A stretch of DNA of 64,000 bases. Origin: Colletes latitarsis (taxonomy: Eukaryota > Arthropoda > Insecta > Hymenoptera > Colletidae). The stretch lies in contig NC_135134.1 in NCBI RefSeq assembly GCF_051014445.1, positions 28,399,672-28,463,671 of the forward strand, given 5' to 3'. Below are positions 31,091-44,690 of this stretch, piece by piece (positions within the stretch are counted from its first letter, which is position 1; every line of letters starts with the position of its first letter). A model generated the notes under the pieces. It saw only the letters and a list, made by a program, of their open reading frames with translations, searched no databases and was not told the origin of the DNA. Made by a program: the position numbers and the translations under genes.

Positions 31091-33099
31091 ATATTGATCG
31101 TGACCAGGTTTAGTCGACTGTTTCAGTGTGGTACCACATTACTACGTGGTCCATACCAGAAAAAGCCCAGGATCTGGCCACCAAGTATGAGAAATATGCG
31201 AAAGTATGAGCCTGATGAGTGCAAATCCCAGACCTAACCTAGACCTAACATGCATTATCCTCAAAAATATTGATCGTGACCAGGTTTAGTCGACTGTTTC
31301 AGTGTGGTACCACATTCCTACGTGATCCAAACCAGAAGAAGCCCAGAATCTGGCCATCAAGTATGAGAAATATGCGAAAGTATGAGCCTGATGAGTGCAA
31401 ATCCCAGACCTAACCTAGACCTAACATGTGTTATCCTCTAAAATATTGATCGAGACCAGGTTTAATTTGACAGTTTCAGTGTGGTACCACATTACTACGT
31501 GATCCAAACCAGAAAAAGGCCAGGTACTGGCCATCAAGTATGAGAAATATGCGAAAGTATGAGCCTGATGACAGCAAATCCCAGACCTAACCTAGACCTA
31601 ACATGAGTTATCCTTTGAAATGTTGACCCAGACTAGGTTTAATTGACTGTTTCAGTGTGGTACCACATAACTACGTGATCCAAACCAGTGAAAGCCCAGG
31701 ATCTGGCCAACAAGCATGAGAAATATGCGAAAGTATGAGCATGATGAGAGCAAATCCCAGACCTAACCTAGACCTAACATGCGTTATCCTCTAAAATATT
31801 GATCGTGACCAGGTTTTGAAGACTGTTTCAGTGTGGTACCACATTACTACGTGATCCAAACCAGAAAAAGCGCAGGATCTGGCCAACAAGTACGAGAAAT
31901 ATGCAGAAGTATGAGCCTGATGAGAGCAAATCCCAGACCTAACCTAGACCTAACATGCGTTATCCTCTAAAATATTGATCGTGACCAGGCTTAGTCGACT
32001 GTTTCAGTGTGGTACCGCGTTACTACCTGATCCAATCCAGAAAAAGCCCAGAATCTGGCCATCAAGTAAGAAATATATGCGAAAGTCTGAGCCTGATGAG
32101 GGCAAACCCTAGATCCAACTTAACATGTGTTATCCTCTAAAATATTGATCGAAACCAGGTTTAATGGACAGTTTCAGTGTGGTACCACGTTCCTACGTGA
32201 TCCAAACCAGAAAAAGCCCAGAATCTGGCCATCAAGTATGAGAAACATGCGAAAGTATGAGCCTGATGAGAGCAAATCCCAGACCTAACCTAGACCTAAC
32301 ATGCGTTATCCTCTAAAATATTGACCGAGACCAGGTTTAGTCGACTGTTTCAGTGTGGTACCACATTACTACGTGATCCAAACCAGAAAAAGGCCAGGTA
32401 CTGGCCATCAAGTATGAGAAATATGCGAAAGTATGAGCCTGATGACAGCAAATCCCAGACCTAACCTAGACCTAACATGAGTTATCCTTTGAAATGTTGA
32501 CCCAGACTAGGTTTAATTGACTGTTTCAGTGTGGTACCACATTACCACGTGATCCAAACCAGAAAAAACCCAGGATCTGTTCAACAGGTATGTGAAGAAT
32601 GCGAAAGTGTGAGCCTGATGAGGGCAAATCCCGGACCTCATAGACCTAACATGCGTTATCCCCTAAAATATTGATCGAAACCAGGTTTAATGGTCTGCTT
32701 CATCGTGGTACCGCATTACTACGTGATCGAAACCAAAAAGAGAACAGAATCTGGCCAACAAGTATGAGAAATATGCGAAAGTATGAGCCTGATTTGGGCA
32801 AATCCCAGACCTAATCCAGACCTAACATGCGTTTTCCCCTAAAATATTGATCAAAACCAGGTTTAATGGTCTGTTTCAGTGTGGTACCACATTACCACGT
32901 GATCCAAACCAGAAAAAACCCAGGATCTGTTCAACAGGTATGTGAAGAATGCGAAAGTGTGAGCCTGATGATAGCAAATCCAAGGCCTAACCAAGACCTA
33001 TCATGCGTTATCCTCTAAAATGTTGATCGAAACCAGGTTTAATAGACTGTTTCAGTGTGGTACCACACTTCTACGTGATCCAAACCAAAAAGAGAACAG

Positions 33100-36000
33100 A
33101 ATCTGGCCAACAAGTATGAGAAATATGCGAAAGTATGAGCCTGATGGGGCAAATCCAAGGCCTAACCTAGACCTAACATGCGTTATCCTCCAAAATATTC
33201 ATCGAAACCAGGTTTAATTGACTGTTTCATTGTGGTACCACATCTCTACGTGATCCAAACCAGAAGGAACCCCTCGATCAGGTGAACATGTATGTTAAAA
33301 CTGCGAAAATATGACCCCGATGAAGTCAAATCCCAGACCTAACCTAGACCTAACATGCGTTATCCTCTAAAATATTGACCCAGACCAGGTTTAGTCGACT
33401 GTTTCAGTGTGGTACCACATTACTACGTGATCCAAAGCAGAAAATGGCCAGGATCTGGCCAAGAAGTATGAGAAATATGCGAAAGTATGACCCTGAAGAG
33501 GGAAAATCCCAGACCTAATCCAGACCTAACATGCGTTATCCTCTAAAATATTGATCGAGACCAGGTTTAGTCGACTGTTTCAGTGTGATACCACATTACC
33601 ACGTGATCCAAACCTGAAAAAGCCCGGGATCTGGCCAACAAGTATGCGGAAAGTGCGAATGTATGAGCCTGATCAGAGCAAATCCCAGACCTAACATAGA
33701 CCTGACATACGTTATCCTCTAAAATATTGATCGAAACCAGGTTTATTGGACTGTTTCAGTGTGGTACCACATTACTACGTGCTCCAAACCGAAAAAAGCC
33801 CAGAATCTGGCCATCATGTATGAGAAATATGCGAATGTATGAGCCTGATGACTGCAAATCCCAACCCTAACTTAGACCTAACATGCGTTATGCTCTAAAA
33901 TATTGATCGTGCCCAGGTTTAGTCGACTGTTTCGGTGTGGTACCACATTACTACGTGATCCAATCCAGAAAAAGCCCAGAATCTGGCCATCAAGTAAGAG
34001 ATATATGCGAAAGTATGAGCCTGAGGAGGGCAAATCCTAGACCCAACTCAGACTTAAAATGTGTTATCCTCTAAAATATTGATCGAAACCAGGTTTAATG
34101 GAATGTCTCAGTGTGGTACCACATTCCTACGTTATCCAAAGCAGAAAAAGGCCAGGATCTGGCCATCAAGTATGAGAAATATGCGAAAGTATGAGCCTGA
34201 TGAGGGAAAATCCCAGACCTAATCCAGACCTAACATGCGTTATCCTCTAAAATATCGATCGAAGCAAGTTTTAATCGACTGTTTCAGTGTGGTACCACAC
34301 TACTATGTGATCCATACCAGAAAAAACCCAGGATCTGTTCAACAAGTATGTGAAGAATGCGAAAGTATGAGACTGATGAGGGCAAATCCCATACATAATC
34401 CAGACCTAACATGCATTATCCACTAAAATATTGATCGTGACCAGGCTTAGTCGACTGTTTCGGTGTGGTACCACATTACTACGTGATCCAATCCAGAAAA
34501 AGCCCAGAATCTGGCCATCAAGTAAGAGAAACATGCGAAAGTATGAGCCTGATGAAAGCAAATCCCAGACCTAACCTAGACCTAACATGAGTTATCCTTT
34601 GAAATGTTGACCCAGACTAGGTTTAATTGACTGTTTCAGTGTGGTACCACATTACCACGTGATCCAAACCAGAAAAAACCCAGGATCTGTTCAACAGGTA
34701 TGTGAAGAATGCGAAAATGTGAGCCTGATGAGAGCAAATCCCAGACCTAACCTAGACCTAACATGAGTTATCCTTTGAAATGTTGACCCTGACTAGGTTT
34801 AATTGACTGTTTCAGTGTGGCACCACATTACCACGTGATCCAAACCAGAAAAAACCCAGGATCTGTTCAACAGGTATGTGAAGAATGCGAAAGTGTGAGC
34901 CTGATGAGGGCAAATCCCGGACCTAACATAGACCTAACATGCGTTATCCTCTAAAATATTGATCGAAACCAGGTTTAATGGTCTGCTTCAGCGTGGTACC
35001 GCATTACTACGTGATCGAAACCAAAAAAGGCCCAAAATCTGGCCATCAAGTATGAGAAATATGCGAAAGTATGAGCCTGATGAGTGCAAATCCCAGACCT
35101 AACCTAGACCTAACATGCGTTATCCTCTAAAATATCGATCGAAACCAGGTTTAATCGACTGTTTCAGTGTGGTACCACACTACTATGTGATCCATACCAG
35201 AAAAAACCCAGGATCTGTTCAACAAGTATGTGAAGAATGCGAAAGTATGAGCCTGATGAGGGCAAATCCCAGACCTAATCCAGACCTAACATGCGTTTTC
35301 CCCTAAAATATTGATCGAGACCAGGATTAGTCGACTGTTTCAGTGTGGTACCACATTACTACGTGATCAAAACCAAAAAAAGACCAGAATCTGGCCAACA
35401 AGTATGAGAAATATGCGAAAGTATGACCCTGATGAGGGAAAATCCCAGACCTAATCCAGACCTAACATGCGTTATCCTCTAAAATATTGATCGAAACCAG
35501 GTTTATTGGACTGTTTCAGTGTGGTACCACATAACTACGTGCTCCAAACCGAAAAAAGCCCAGAATCTGGTCATCATGTATGAGAAATATGCGAATGTAT
35601 GAACCTGATGACTGCAAATCCCAACCCTAACCTAGACCTAACATGCGTTATCCTCTAAAATATTGATCGGGACCAGGTTTAATTTGACAGTTTCAGTGTG
35701 GTACCACATTACCACGTGATCCAAACCAGAAAAAACCCAGGATCTGTTCAACAGGTATGTGAAGAATGCGAAAGTGTGAGCCTGATGAGGGCAAATCCCG
35801 GACCTCATAGACCTAACATGCGTTATCCCCTAAAATATTGATCGAAACCAGGTTTAATGGTCTGCTTCATCGTGGTACCGCATTACTACGTGATCGAAAC
35901 CAAAAAAGGCCCAGAATCTGGCCATCAAGTATGAGAAATATGCGAAAGTATGAGCCTGATGAGTGCAAATCCCAGACTTAACCTAGACCTAACATGCGTT

Positions 36001-38450
36001 ATCCTCTACAATATCGATCGAAACCAGGTTTAATCGACTGTTTCAGTGTGGTACCACATTACTACGTGATCCAATCCAGAAAGAGCCCAGAATCTGGCCA
36101 TCGAGTAAGAGATATATGCGAAAGTATGAGCCGGATGGGGGCAAATCCTACATCCAACTCAGGCTTAACATGTGTTATCCTCTAAAATATTGATCGAAAC
36201 CAGGTTTAATGGACTGTTTCAGTGTGATACCACATTACCACGTGATCCAAACCAGAAAAAACCCGGGATCTGGCCAACAAGTATGCGGAAAATGCGAAAG
36301 TATGAGCCTGATGAGGGCAAATCCCATACCTAACCTAGACCAAACATGCATTATCCTCTAAAATATTGATCGTGACCAGGCTCAGTCGACTGTTTTTGTG
36401 TGGTACCACATTACTACGTGATCCAAACCAGAAAAAACCCGGGCTCTGTTCAACAAGTATGTGAAGAATGCGAAAGTATGACCCTGATGAGTGCAAATCC
36501 GAGGTCTAACCTAGACCTAACATGTGTTGTCCTCTAAAATATTAATCGAAACCAGGTTTAATGGACTGTTTCAGTGTGATACCACATTACCACGCGATCC
36601 GAACCAGAAAAAGACCGGGATCTGGCCAACAAGTATGAGAAATATGCGAAAGTATGAGCCTGATGGGGCAAATCCAAGGCCTAACCTAGACCTAACATGC
36701 GTTATCCTCCAAAATATTCATCGAAACCAGGTTTAATTGACTGTTTCATTGTGGTACCACATTTCTACGTGATCCAAACCAGAAGGAACCCCTCGATCAG
36801 GTGAACATGTATGTTAAAACTGCGAAAATATGACCCCGATGAAGTCAAATCCCAGACCTAACCTAGACCTAACATGCGTTATCCTCTAAAATATTGACCC
36901 AGACCAGGTTTAGTCGACTGTTTCAGTGTGGTACCACATTACTACGTGATCCAAAGCAGAAAATGGCCAGGATCTGGCCAAGAAGTATGAGAAATATGCG
37001 AAAGTATGACCCTGAAGAGGGAAAATCCCAGACCTAATCCAGACCTAACATGCGTTATCCTCTAAAATATTGATCGAGACCAGGTTTAGTCGACTGTTTC
37101 AGTGTGATACCACATTACCACGTGATCCAAACCTGAAAAAGCCCGGGATCTGGCCAACAAGTATGCGGAAAGTGCGAATGTATGAGCCTGATCAGAGCAA
37201 ATCCCAGACCTAACATAGACCTGACATACGTTATCCTCTAAAATATTGATCGAAACCAGGTTTATTGGACTGTTTCAGTGTGGTACCACATTACTACGTG
37301 CTCCAAACCGAAAAAAGCCCAGAATCTGGCCATCATGTATGAGAAATATGCGAATGTATGAGCCTGATGACTGCAAATCCCAACCCTAACTTAGACCTAA
37401 CATGCGTTATCCTCTAAAATATTGATCGTGCCCAGGTTTAGTCGACTGTTTCGGTGTGGTACCACATTACTACGTGATGCAATCCAGAAAAAGCCCAGAA
37501 TCTGGCCATCAAGTAAGAGATATATGCGAAAGTATGAGCCTGAGGAGGGCAAATCCTAGACCCAACTCAGACTTAAAATGTGTTATCCTCTAAAATATTG
37601 ATCGAAACCAGGTTTAATGGAATGTTTCAGTGTGGTACCACATTCCTACGTTATCCAAAGCAGAAAAAGGCCAGGATCTGGCCATCAAGTATGAGAAATA
37701 TGCGAAAGTATGAGCCTGATGAGGGAAAATCCCAGACCTAATCCAGACCTAACATGCGTTATCCTCTAAAATATCGATCGAAGCAAGTTTTAATCGACTG
37801 TTTCAGTGTGGTACCACACTACTATGTGATCCATACCAGAAAAAACCCAGGATCTGTTCAACAAGTATGTGAAGAATGCGAAAGTATGAGACTGATGAGG
37901 GCAAATCCCATACATAATCCAGACCTAACATGCATTATCCACTAAAACATTGATCGTGACCAGGCTTAGTCGACTGTTTCGGTGTGGTACCACATTACTA
38001 CGTGATCCAATCCAGAAAAAGCCCAGAATCTGGCCATCAAGTAAGAGAAACATGCGAAAGTATGAGCCTGATGAAAGCAAATCCCAGACCTAACCTAGAC
38101 CTAACATGAGTTATCCTTTGAAATGTTGACCCAGACTAGGTTTAATTGACTGTTTCAGTGTGGTACCACATTACCACGTGATCCAAACCAGAAAAAACCC
38201 AGGATCTGTTCGACAGGTATGTGGAGAATGCGAAAATGTGAGCCTGATGAGAGCAAATCCCAGACCTAACCTAGACCTAACATGAGTTATCCTTTGAAAT
38301 GTTGACCCTGACTAGGTTTAATTGACTGTTTCAGTGTGGTACCACATTACCACGTGATCCAAACCAGAAAAAACCCAGGATCTGTTCAACAGGTATGTGA
38401 AGAATGCGAAAGTGTGAGCCTGATGAGGGCAAATCCCGGACCTAACATAG
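33100..38450 (+). repeat. Further copies of the 2990-type unit, offset 3519 bp
   Basis: The 33.1-35.0 kb and 36.6-38.45 kb segments share cctgaagagggaaaatcc (33492 and 37011) and follow the monomer order of the 20.3-26.3 kb units. A chimeric monomer at about 35100-35270 joins the start of one subfamily to the end of another. Confidence 0.8.
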
Positions 38451-39540
38451 ACCTAACATGCGTTATCCTCTAAAATATTGATCGAAACCAGGTTTAATGG
38501 ACTGTTTCAGTGTGATACCACATTACCACGTGATCCAAACCAGAAAAAACCCGGGATCTGGCTAACAAGTATGCGGAAAATGCGAAAGTATGAGCCTGAT
38601 GAGGGCAAATCCCAGACCTAATCCAGACCTAACATGCGTTTTCCCCTAAAATATTGATCGAGACCAGGTTTAGTCGACTGTTTCAGTGTGGTACCACATT
38701 ACTACGTGATCAAAACCAAAAAAAGACCAGAATCTGGCCAACAAGTATGAGAAATATGCGAAAGTATGACCCTGATGAGGGAAAATCCCAGACCTAATCC
38801 AGACCTAACATGCGTTATCCTCTAAAATATTGATCGAAACCAGGTTTATTGGACTGTTTCAGTGTGGTACCACGTAACTACGTGATCCAAACCAGAGAAA
38901 GCCCAGGATCTGGCCAACAAGCATGAGAAATATGCGAAAGTATGAGCATGATGAGAGCAAATCCCAGACCTAACCTAGACCTAACATGCGTTATCCACTA
39001 AAATATTGATCGTGCCCAGGTTTAATTTGACAGTTTCAGTGTGGTACCACATTACCACGTGATCCAAACCAGAAAAAACCCAGGATCTGTTCAACAGGTA
39101 TGTGAAGAATGCGATAGTGTGAGCCTGATGAGGGTAAATCCCGGACCTAACATAGACCTAACATGCGTTATCCTCTAAAATATTGATCGAAACCAGGTTT
39201 AATGGTCTGCTTCAGCGTGGTACCGCATTACTACGTGATCGAAACCAAAAAAGGCCCAGAATCTGGCCATCAAGTATGAGAAATATGCGAAAGTATGAGC
39301 CTGATGAGTGCAAATCCCAGACCTAACCTAGACCTAACATGCGTTATCCTCTAAAATATCGATCGAAACCAGGTTTAATCGACTGTTTCAGTGTGGTACC
39401 ACATTACTACGTGATCCAATCCAGAAAGAGCCCAGAATCTGGCCATCAAGTAAGAGATATATGCGAAAGTATGAGCCTGATGGGGGCAAATCCTACATCC
39501 AACTCAGGCTTAACATGTGTTATCCTCTAAAATATTGATC

Positions 39541-42500
39541 GAGACCAGGTTTAGTCGACTGTTTCAGTGTGGTACCACATTACTACGTGATGCAAGCCAA
39601 AAAAAGCCCAGAATCTAGCCATCAAGTATGAGAAATATGCGAAAGTATGAGCCTGATGTGTGCAAATCCCAGACCTAACCTAGACCTAACATGTGCTATC
39701 CTCTAAAATATTGATCGAGACCAGGTTTAATTTGACAGTTTCAGTGTGGTACTACATAACTACGTGATCCATACCAGAGAAAGCCCAGGATCTGGCCAAC
39801 AAGCATGAGAAATATGCGAAAGTATGAGCACGATGAGAGCAAATCCCAGAACTAACCTAGACCTAACATGCGTTATCCACTAAAATATTGATCGTGCCCA
39901 GGTTTAGTCGACTGTTTCGGTGTGGTACCACATTACTACGTGATCCAATCCAGAAGAAGCCCAGAATCTGGCCATCAAGTAAGAGATATATGCGAAAGTG
40001 TGAGCCTGAGGAGGGCAAATCCTAGACCCAACTCAGACTTAACATGTGTTATCCTTTAAAATATTGATCGAAACCAGGTTTAATGGACTGTTTCAGTGTG
40101 ATACCACATTACCACCTGATCCAAACCAGAAAAAACCCGGGATCTGGCCAACAAGTATGCGGAAAATGCGAAAGTATGAGCCTGATGAGGGCAAATCCCA
40201 GACCTAATCCAGACCTAACATGCGTTATCCTCTAAAATATTGATCCAAACCAGGTTTATTGGACTGTTTCAGTGTGGTACCACATTACTACGTGCTCCAA
40301 ACCGAAAAAAGCCCAGAATCTGGCCATCATGTATGAGAAATATGCGAATGTACGAACCTGATGACTGCAAATCCCAACCCTAACCTAGACCTAACATGCG
40401 TTATCCTCTAAAATATTGATCGAGACCAGGTTTAGTCGACTGTTTCAGTGTGGTACCACATTACTACGTGATGCAAGATAAAAAAAGCCCAGAATCTAGC
40501 CATCAAGCATGAGAAATATGCGAAAGTATGAGCCTGATGAGTGCAAATCCCAGACCTAACCTAGACCTAACATGTGCTATCCTCTAAAATATTGATCGAG
40601 ACCAGGTTTAATTTGACAGTTTCAGTGTGGTACCACATTCCTACGTGATCCAAAGCAGAAAAAGGCCAGGATCTGGCCATCAAGTAAGAGAAACATGCGA
40701 AAGTATGAGCCTGATGAGAGCAAATCCCAGACCTAGCCTAGACCTAACATGCGTTATCCTCTAAAATATCGATCGAAACCAGGTTTAATGGACTGTTTCA
40801 GTGTGGTACCACATTCCTACGTGATCCAAAGCAGAAAAAGGCCAGGATCTGGCCATCAAGTAAGAGATATATGCGAAAGTATGAGCCTGAGGAGGGCAAA
40901 TCCTAGACCCAACTCAGACTTAACATGTGTTATCCTCTAAAATATTGATCGAAACCAGGTTTAATGGACTGTTTCAGTGTGGTACCACATTCCTACGTGA
41001 TCCAAAGCAGAAAAAGGCCAGGATCTGGCCATCAAGTAAGAGAAACATGCGAAAGTATGAGCCTGATGAGAGCAAATCCCAGACCTAACCTAGACCTAAC
41101 ATGCGTTATCCTCTAAAATATCGATCGAGACCAGGTTTAATCGACTGTTTCAGTGTGGTACCACATTACTACGTGATCCAATCCAGAAAAAGCCCAGAAT
41201 CTGGCCATCAAGTAAGAGATATATGCGAAAGTATGAGCCTGAGGAGGGCAAATCCTAGACCCAACTCAGACTTAACATGTGTTATCCTCTAAAATATTGA
41301 TCGAAACCAGGTTTAATGGACTGTTTCAGTGTGGTACCACATTCCTACGTGATCCAAAGCAGAAAAAGGCCAGGATCTGGCCATCAAGTAAGAGAAACAT
41401 GCGAAAGTATGAGCCTGATGAGAGCAAATCCCAGACTTAACCTAGACCTAACATGAGTTATCCTTTGAAATGTTGACCCAGACTAGGTTTAATTGACTGT
41501 TTCAGTGTGGTACCACATCACCACGTGATCCAAACCAGAAAAAACCCAGGATCTGTTCAACAGGTATGTGAAGAATGCGAAAGTGTGAGCCTGATGAGAG
41601 CAAATCCCAGACCTAACCTAGACCTAACATGAGTTATCCTTTGAAATGTTGACCCAGACTAGGTTTAATTGACTGTTTCAGTGTGGTACCACCTTACCAC
41701 GTGATCCAAACCTGAAAAAACCCAGGATCTGTTCAGCAGGTATGTGAAGAATGCGAAAGTGTGAGCCTGATGAGGGTAAATCCCGGACCTAACATAGACC
41801 TAACATGCGTTATCCTCTAAAATATTGATCGAATCCACGTTTAATGGTCTGCTTCAGCGTGGTACCGCATTACTACGTGATCGAAACCAAAAAAGGCCCA
41901 GAATCTGGCCATCAAGTATGAGAAATATGCGAAAGTATGAGCCTGATGAGTGCAAATCCCAGACCTAACCTAGACCTAACATGCGTTATCCTCTAAAATA
42001 TCGATCGAAACCAGGTTTAATCGACTGTTTCAGTGTGGTACCACATTACTACGTGATCCAATCCAGAAAGAGCCCAGAATCTGGCCATCAAGTAAGAGAT
42101 ATATGCGAAAGTATGAGCCTGATGGGGGCAAATCCTACATCCAACTCAGGCTTAATATGTGTTATCCTCTAAAATATTGATCGAAACCAGGTTTAATGGA
42201 CTGTTTCAGTGTGATACCACATTACCACGTGATCCAAACCAGAAAAAACCCGGGATCTGGCCAACAAGAATGCGGAAAATGCGAAAGTAGGAGCCTGATG
42301 AGGGCAAATCCCAGACCTAATCCAGACCTAACATGCGTTTTCCCCTAAAATATTGATCGAGAGCAGGTTTAGTCGACTGTTTCAGTGTGGTACCGCATTA
42401 CTACGTGATCCAAACCAAAAAAAGACCAGAATCTGGCCAACAAGTATGAGAAATATGCGAAAGTATGACCCTGATGAGGGAAAATCCCAGACCTAATCCA

Positions 42501-44690
42501 GACCTAACATGCGTTATCCTCTAAAATATTGATCGAAACCAGGTTTATTGGACTGTTTCAGTGTGGCACCACATTACTACGTGCTCCAAACCGAAAAAAG
42601 CCCAGAATCTGGCCATCATGTATGAGAAATATGCGAATGTATGAACCTGATGACTGCAAATCCCAGACCTAACCTAGACCTAACATGTGCTATCCTCTAA
42701 AATATTGATCACGACCAGGTTTAATTTGACAGTTTCAGTGTGGTACCACATAACTACGTGATCCAAACCAGAGAAAGCCCAGGATCTGGCCATCAAGTAT
42801 GAGAAATATGCGAAAGTATTAGCCTGATGAGTGCAAATCCCAGACCTAACCTAGACCTAACATGCGTTATCCTCTAAAATATCGATCGAAACCAGGTTTA
42901 ATCGACTGTTTCAGTGTGGTACCACATTACTACGTGATCCAATCCAGAAAGAGCCCAGAATCTGGCCATCAAGTAAGAGATATATGCGAAAGTATGAGCC
43001 TGATGGGGGCAAATCCTACATCCAACTCAGGCTTAACATGTGTTATCCTCTAAAATATTGATCGACACCAGGTTTAATGAACTGTTTCAGTGTGATACCA
43101 CATTACCACGTGATCCAAACCAGAAGAAACCCGGGATCTGGCCAACAAGTATGCGGAAAATGCGAAAGTATGAGCCTGATGAGGGCAAATCCCAGACCTA
43201 ATCCAGACCTAACATGCATTATCCACTAAAATATTGATCGAGACCAGGTTTAATTTGACAGTTTCAGTGTGGTACCACATAACTACGTGATCCAAACCAG
43301 AGAAAGCCCAGGATCTGGCCAACAAGCATGAGAAATATGCGAAAGTATGAGTATGATGAGAGCAAATCCCAGACCTAACCTAGACCTAACATGCGTTATC
43401 CACTAAAATATTGATCGTGCCCAGGTTTAGTCGACTGTTTCGGTGTGGTACCACATTACTACGTGATCCAATCCAGAAAAAGCCCAGAATCTGGCCATCA
43501 AGTAAGAGATATATGCGAAAGTATGAGCCTGAGGAGGGCAAATCCTAGACCCAACTCAGACTTAACATTCGTTATCCTCTAAAATATTGATCGAAACCAG
43601 GTTTAATGGACTGTTTCAGTGTGGTACCACATTCCTACGTGATCCAAAGCAGAAAAAACCCAGGATCTGTTCAACAGGTATGTGAAGAATGCGAAAGTGT
43701 GAGCCTGATGAGGGTAAATCCCGGACCTAACATAGACCTAACATGCGTTATCCTCTAAAATATTGATCGAAACCACGTTTAATGGTCTGCTTCAGCGTGG
43801 TACCGCATTACTACGTGATCGAAACCAAAAAAGGCCCAGAATCTGGCCATCAAGTATGAGAAATATGCGAAAGTATTAGCCTGATGAGTGCAAATCCCAG
43901 ACCTAACCTAGACCTAACATGCGTTATCCTCTAAAATATCGATCGAAACCAGGTTTAATCGACTGTTTCAGTGTGGTACCACATTACTACGTGATCCAAT
44001 CCAGAAAGAGCCCAGAATCTGGCCATCAAGTAAGAGATATATGCGAAAGTATGAGCCTGATGGGGGCAAATCCTACATCCAACTCAGGCTTAACATGTGT
44101 TATCCTCTAAAATATTGATCGAAACCAGGTTTAATGGACTGTTTCAGTGTGATACCACATTACCACGTGATTCAAACCAGAAAAAACCCGGGATCTGGCC
44201 AACAAGAATGCGGAAAATGCGAAAGTATGAGCCTGATGAGGGCAAATCCCAGACCTAATCCAGACCTAACATGCGTTTTCCCCTAAAATATTGATCGAGA
44301 CCAGGTTTAGTCGACTGTTTCAGTGTGGTACCACATTACTACGTGATCCAAAGCAAAAAAAGACCAGAATCTGGCCAACAAGTATGAGAAATATGCGAAA
44401 GTATGACCCTGATGAGGGAAAATCCCAGACCTAATCAAGACCTAACATGCGTTATCCTCTAAAATATTGATCGAAACCAGGTTTATTGGACTGTTTCAGT
44501 GTGGTACCACATTACTACGTGCTCCAAACCGAAAAAAGCCCAGAATCTGGCCATCATGTATGAGAAATATGCGAATGTATGAACCTGATGACTGCAAATC
44601 CCAACCCTAACCTAGACCTAACATGCGTTATCCACTAAAATATTGATCGAGACCAGGTTTAGTCGACTGTTTCAGTGTGGTACCACATTA
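39541..44690 (+). repeat. About 5-kb satellite block, first copy
   Basis: Corresponds to 49053-54900. Shared private variants: gatgtgtgcaaatcc and gtactacataac (offset 9512), accaccttaccacgtg and gagcaggttt (offset 10040), gacaccaggtttaatgaactg (offset 10216). The offset steps are 528 and 176, exactly three monomers and one monomer. Confidence 0.88.
40629..41450 (+). repeat. Dimeric higher-order repeat, 352 bp
   Basis: A two-monomer unit (cctacgtgatccaaagcag followed by gagaaacatgcg) recurs at 40629, 40981 and 41333. The same tract is present at about 50141-50970 in the second block copy. Confidence 0.85.
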
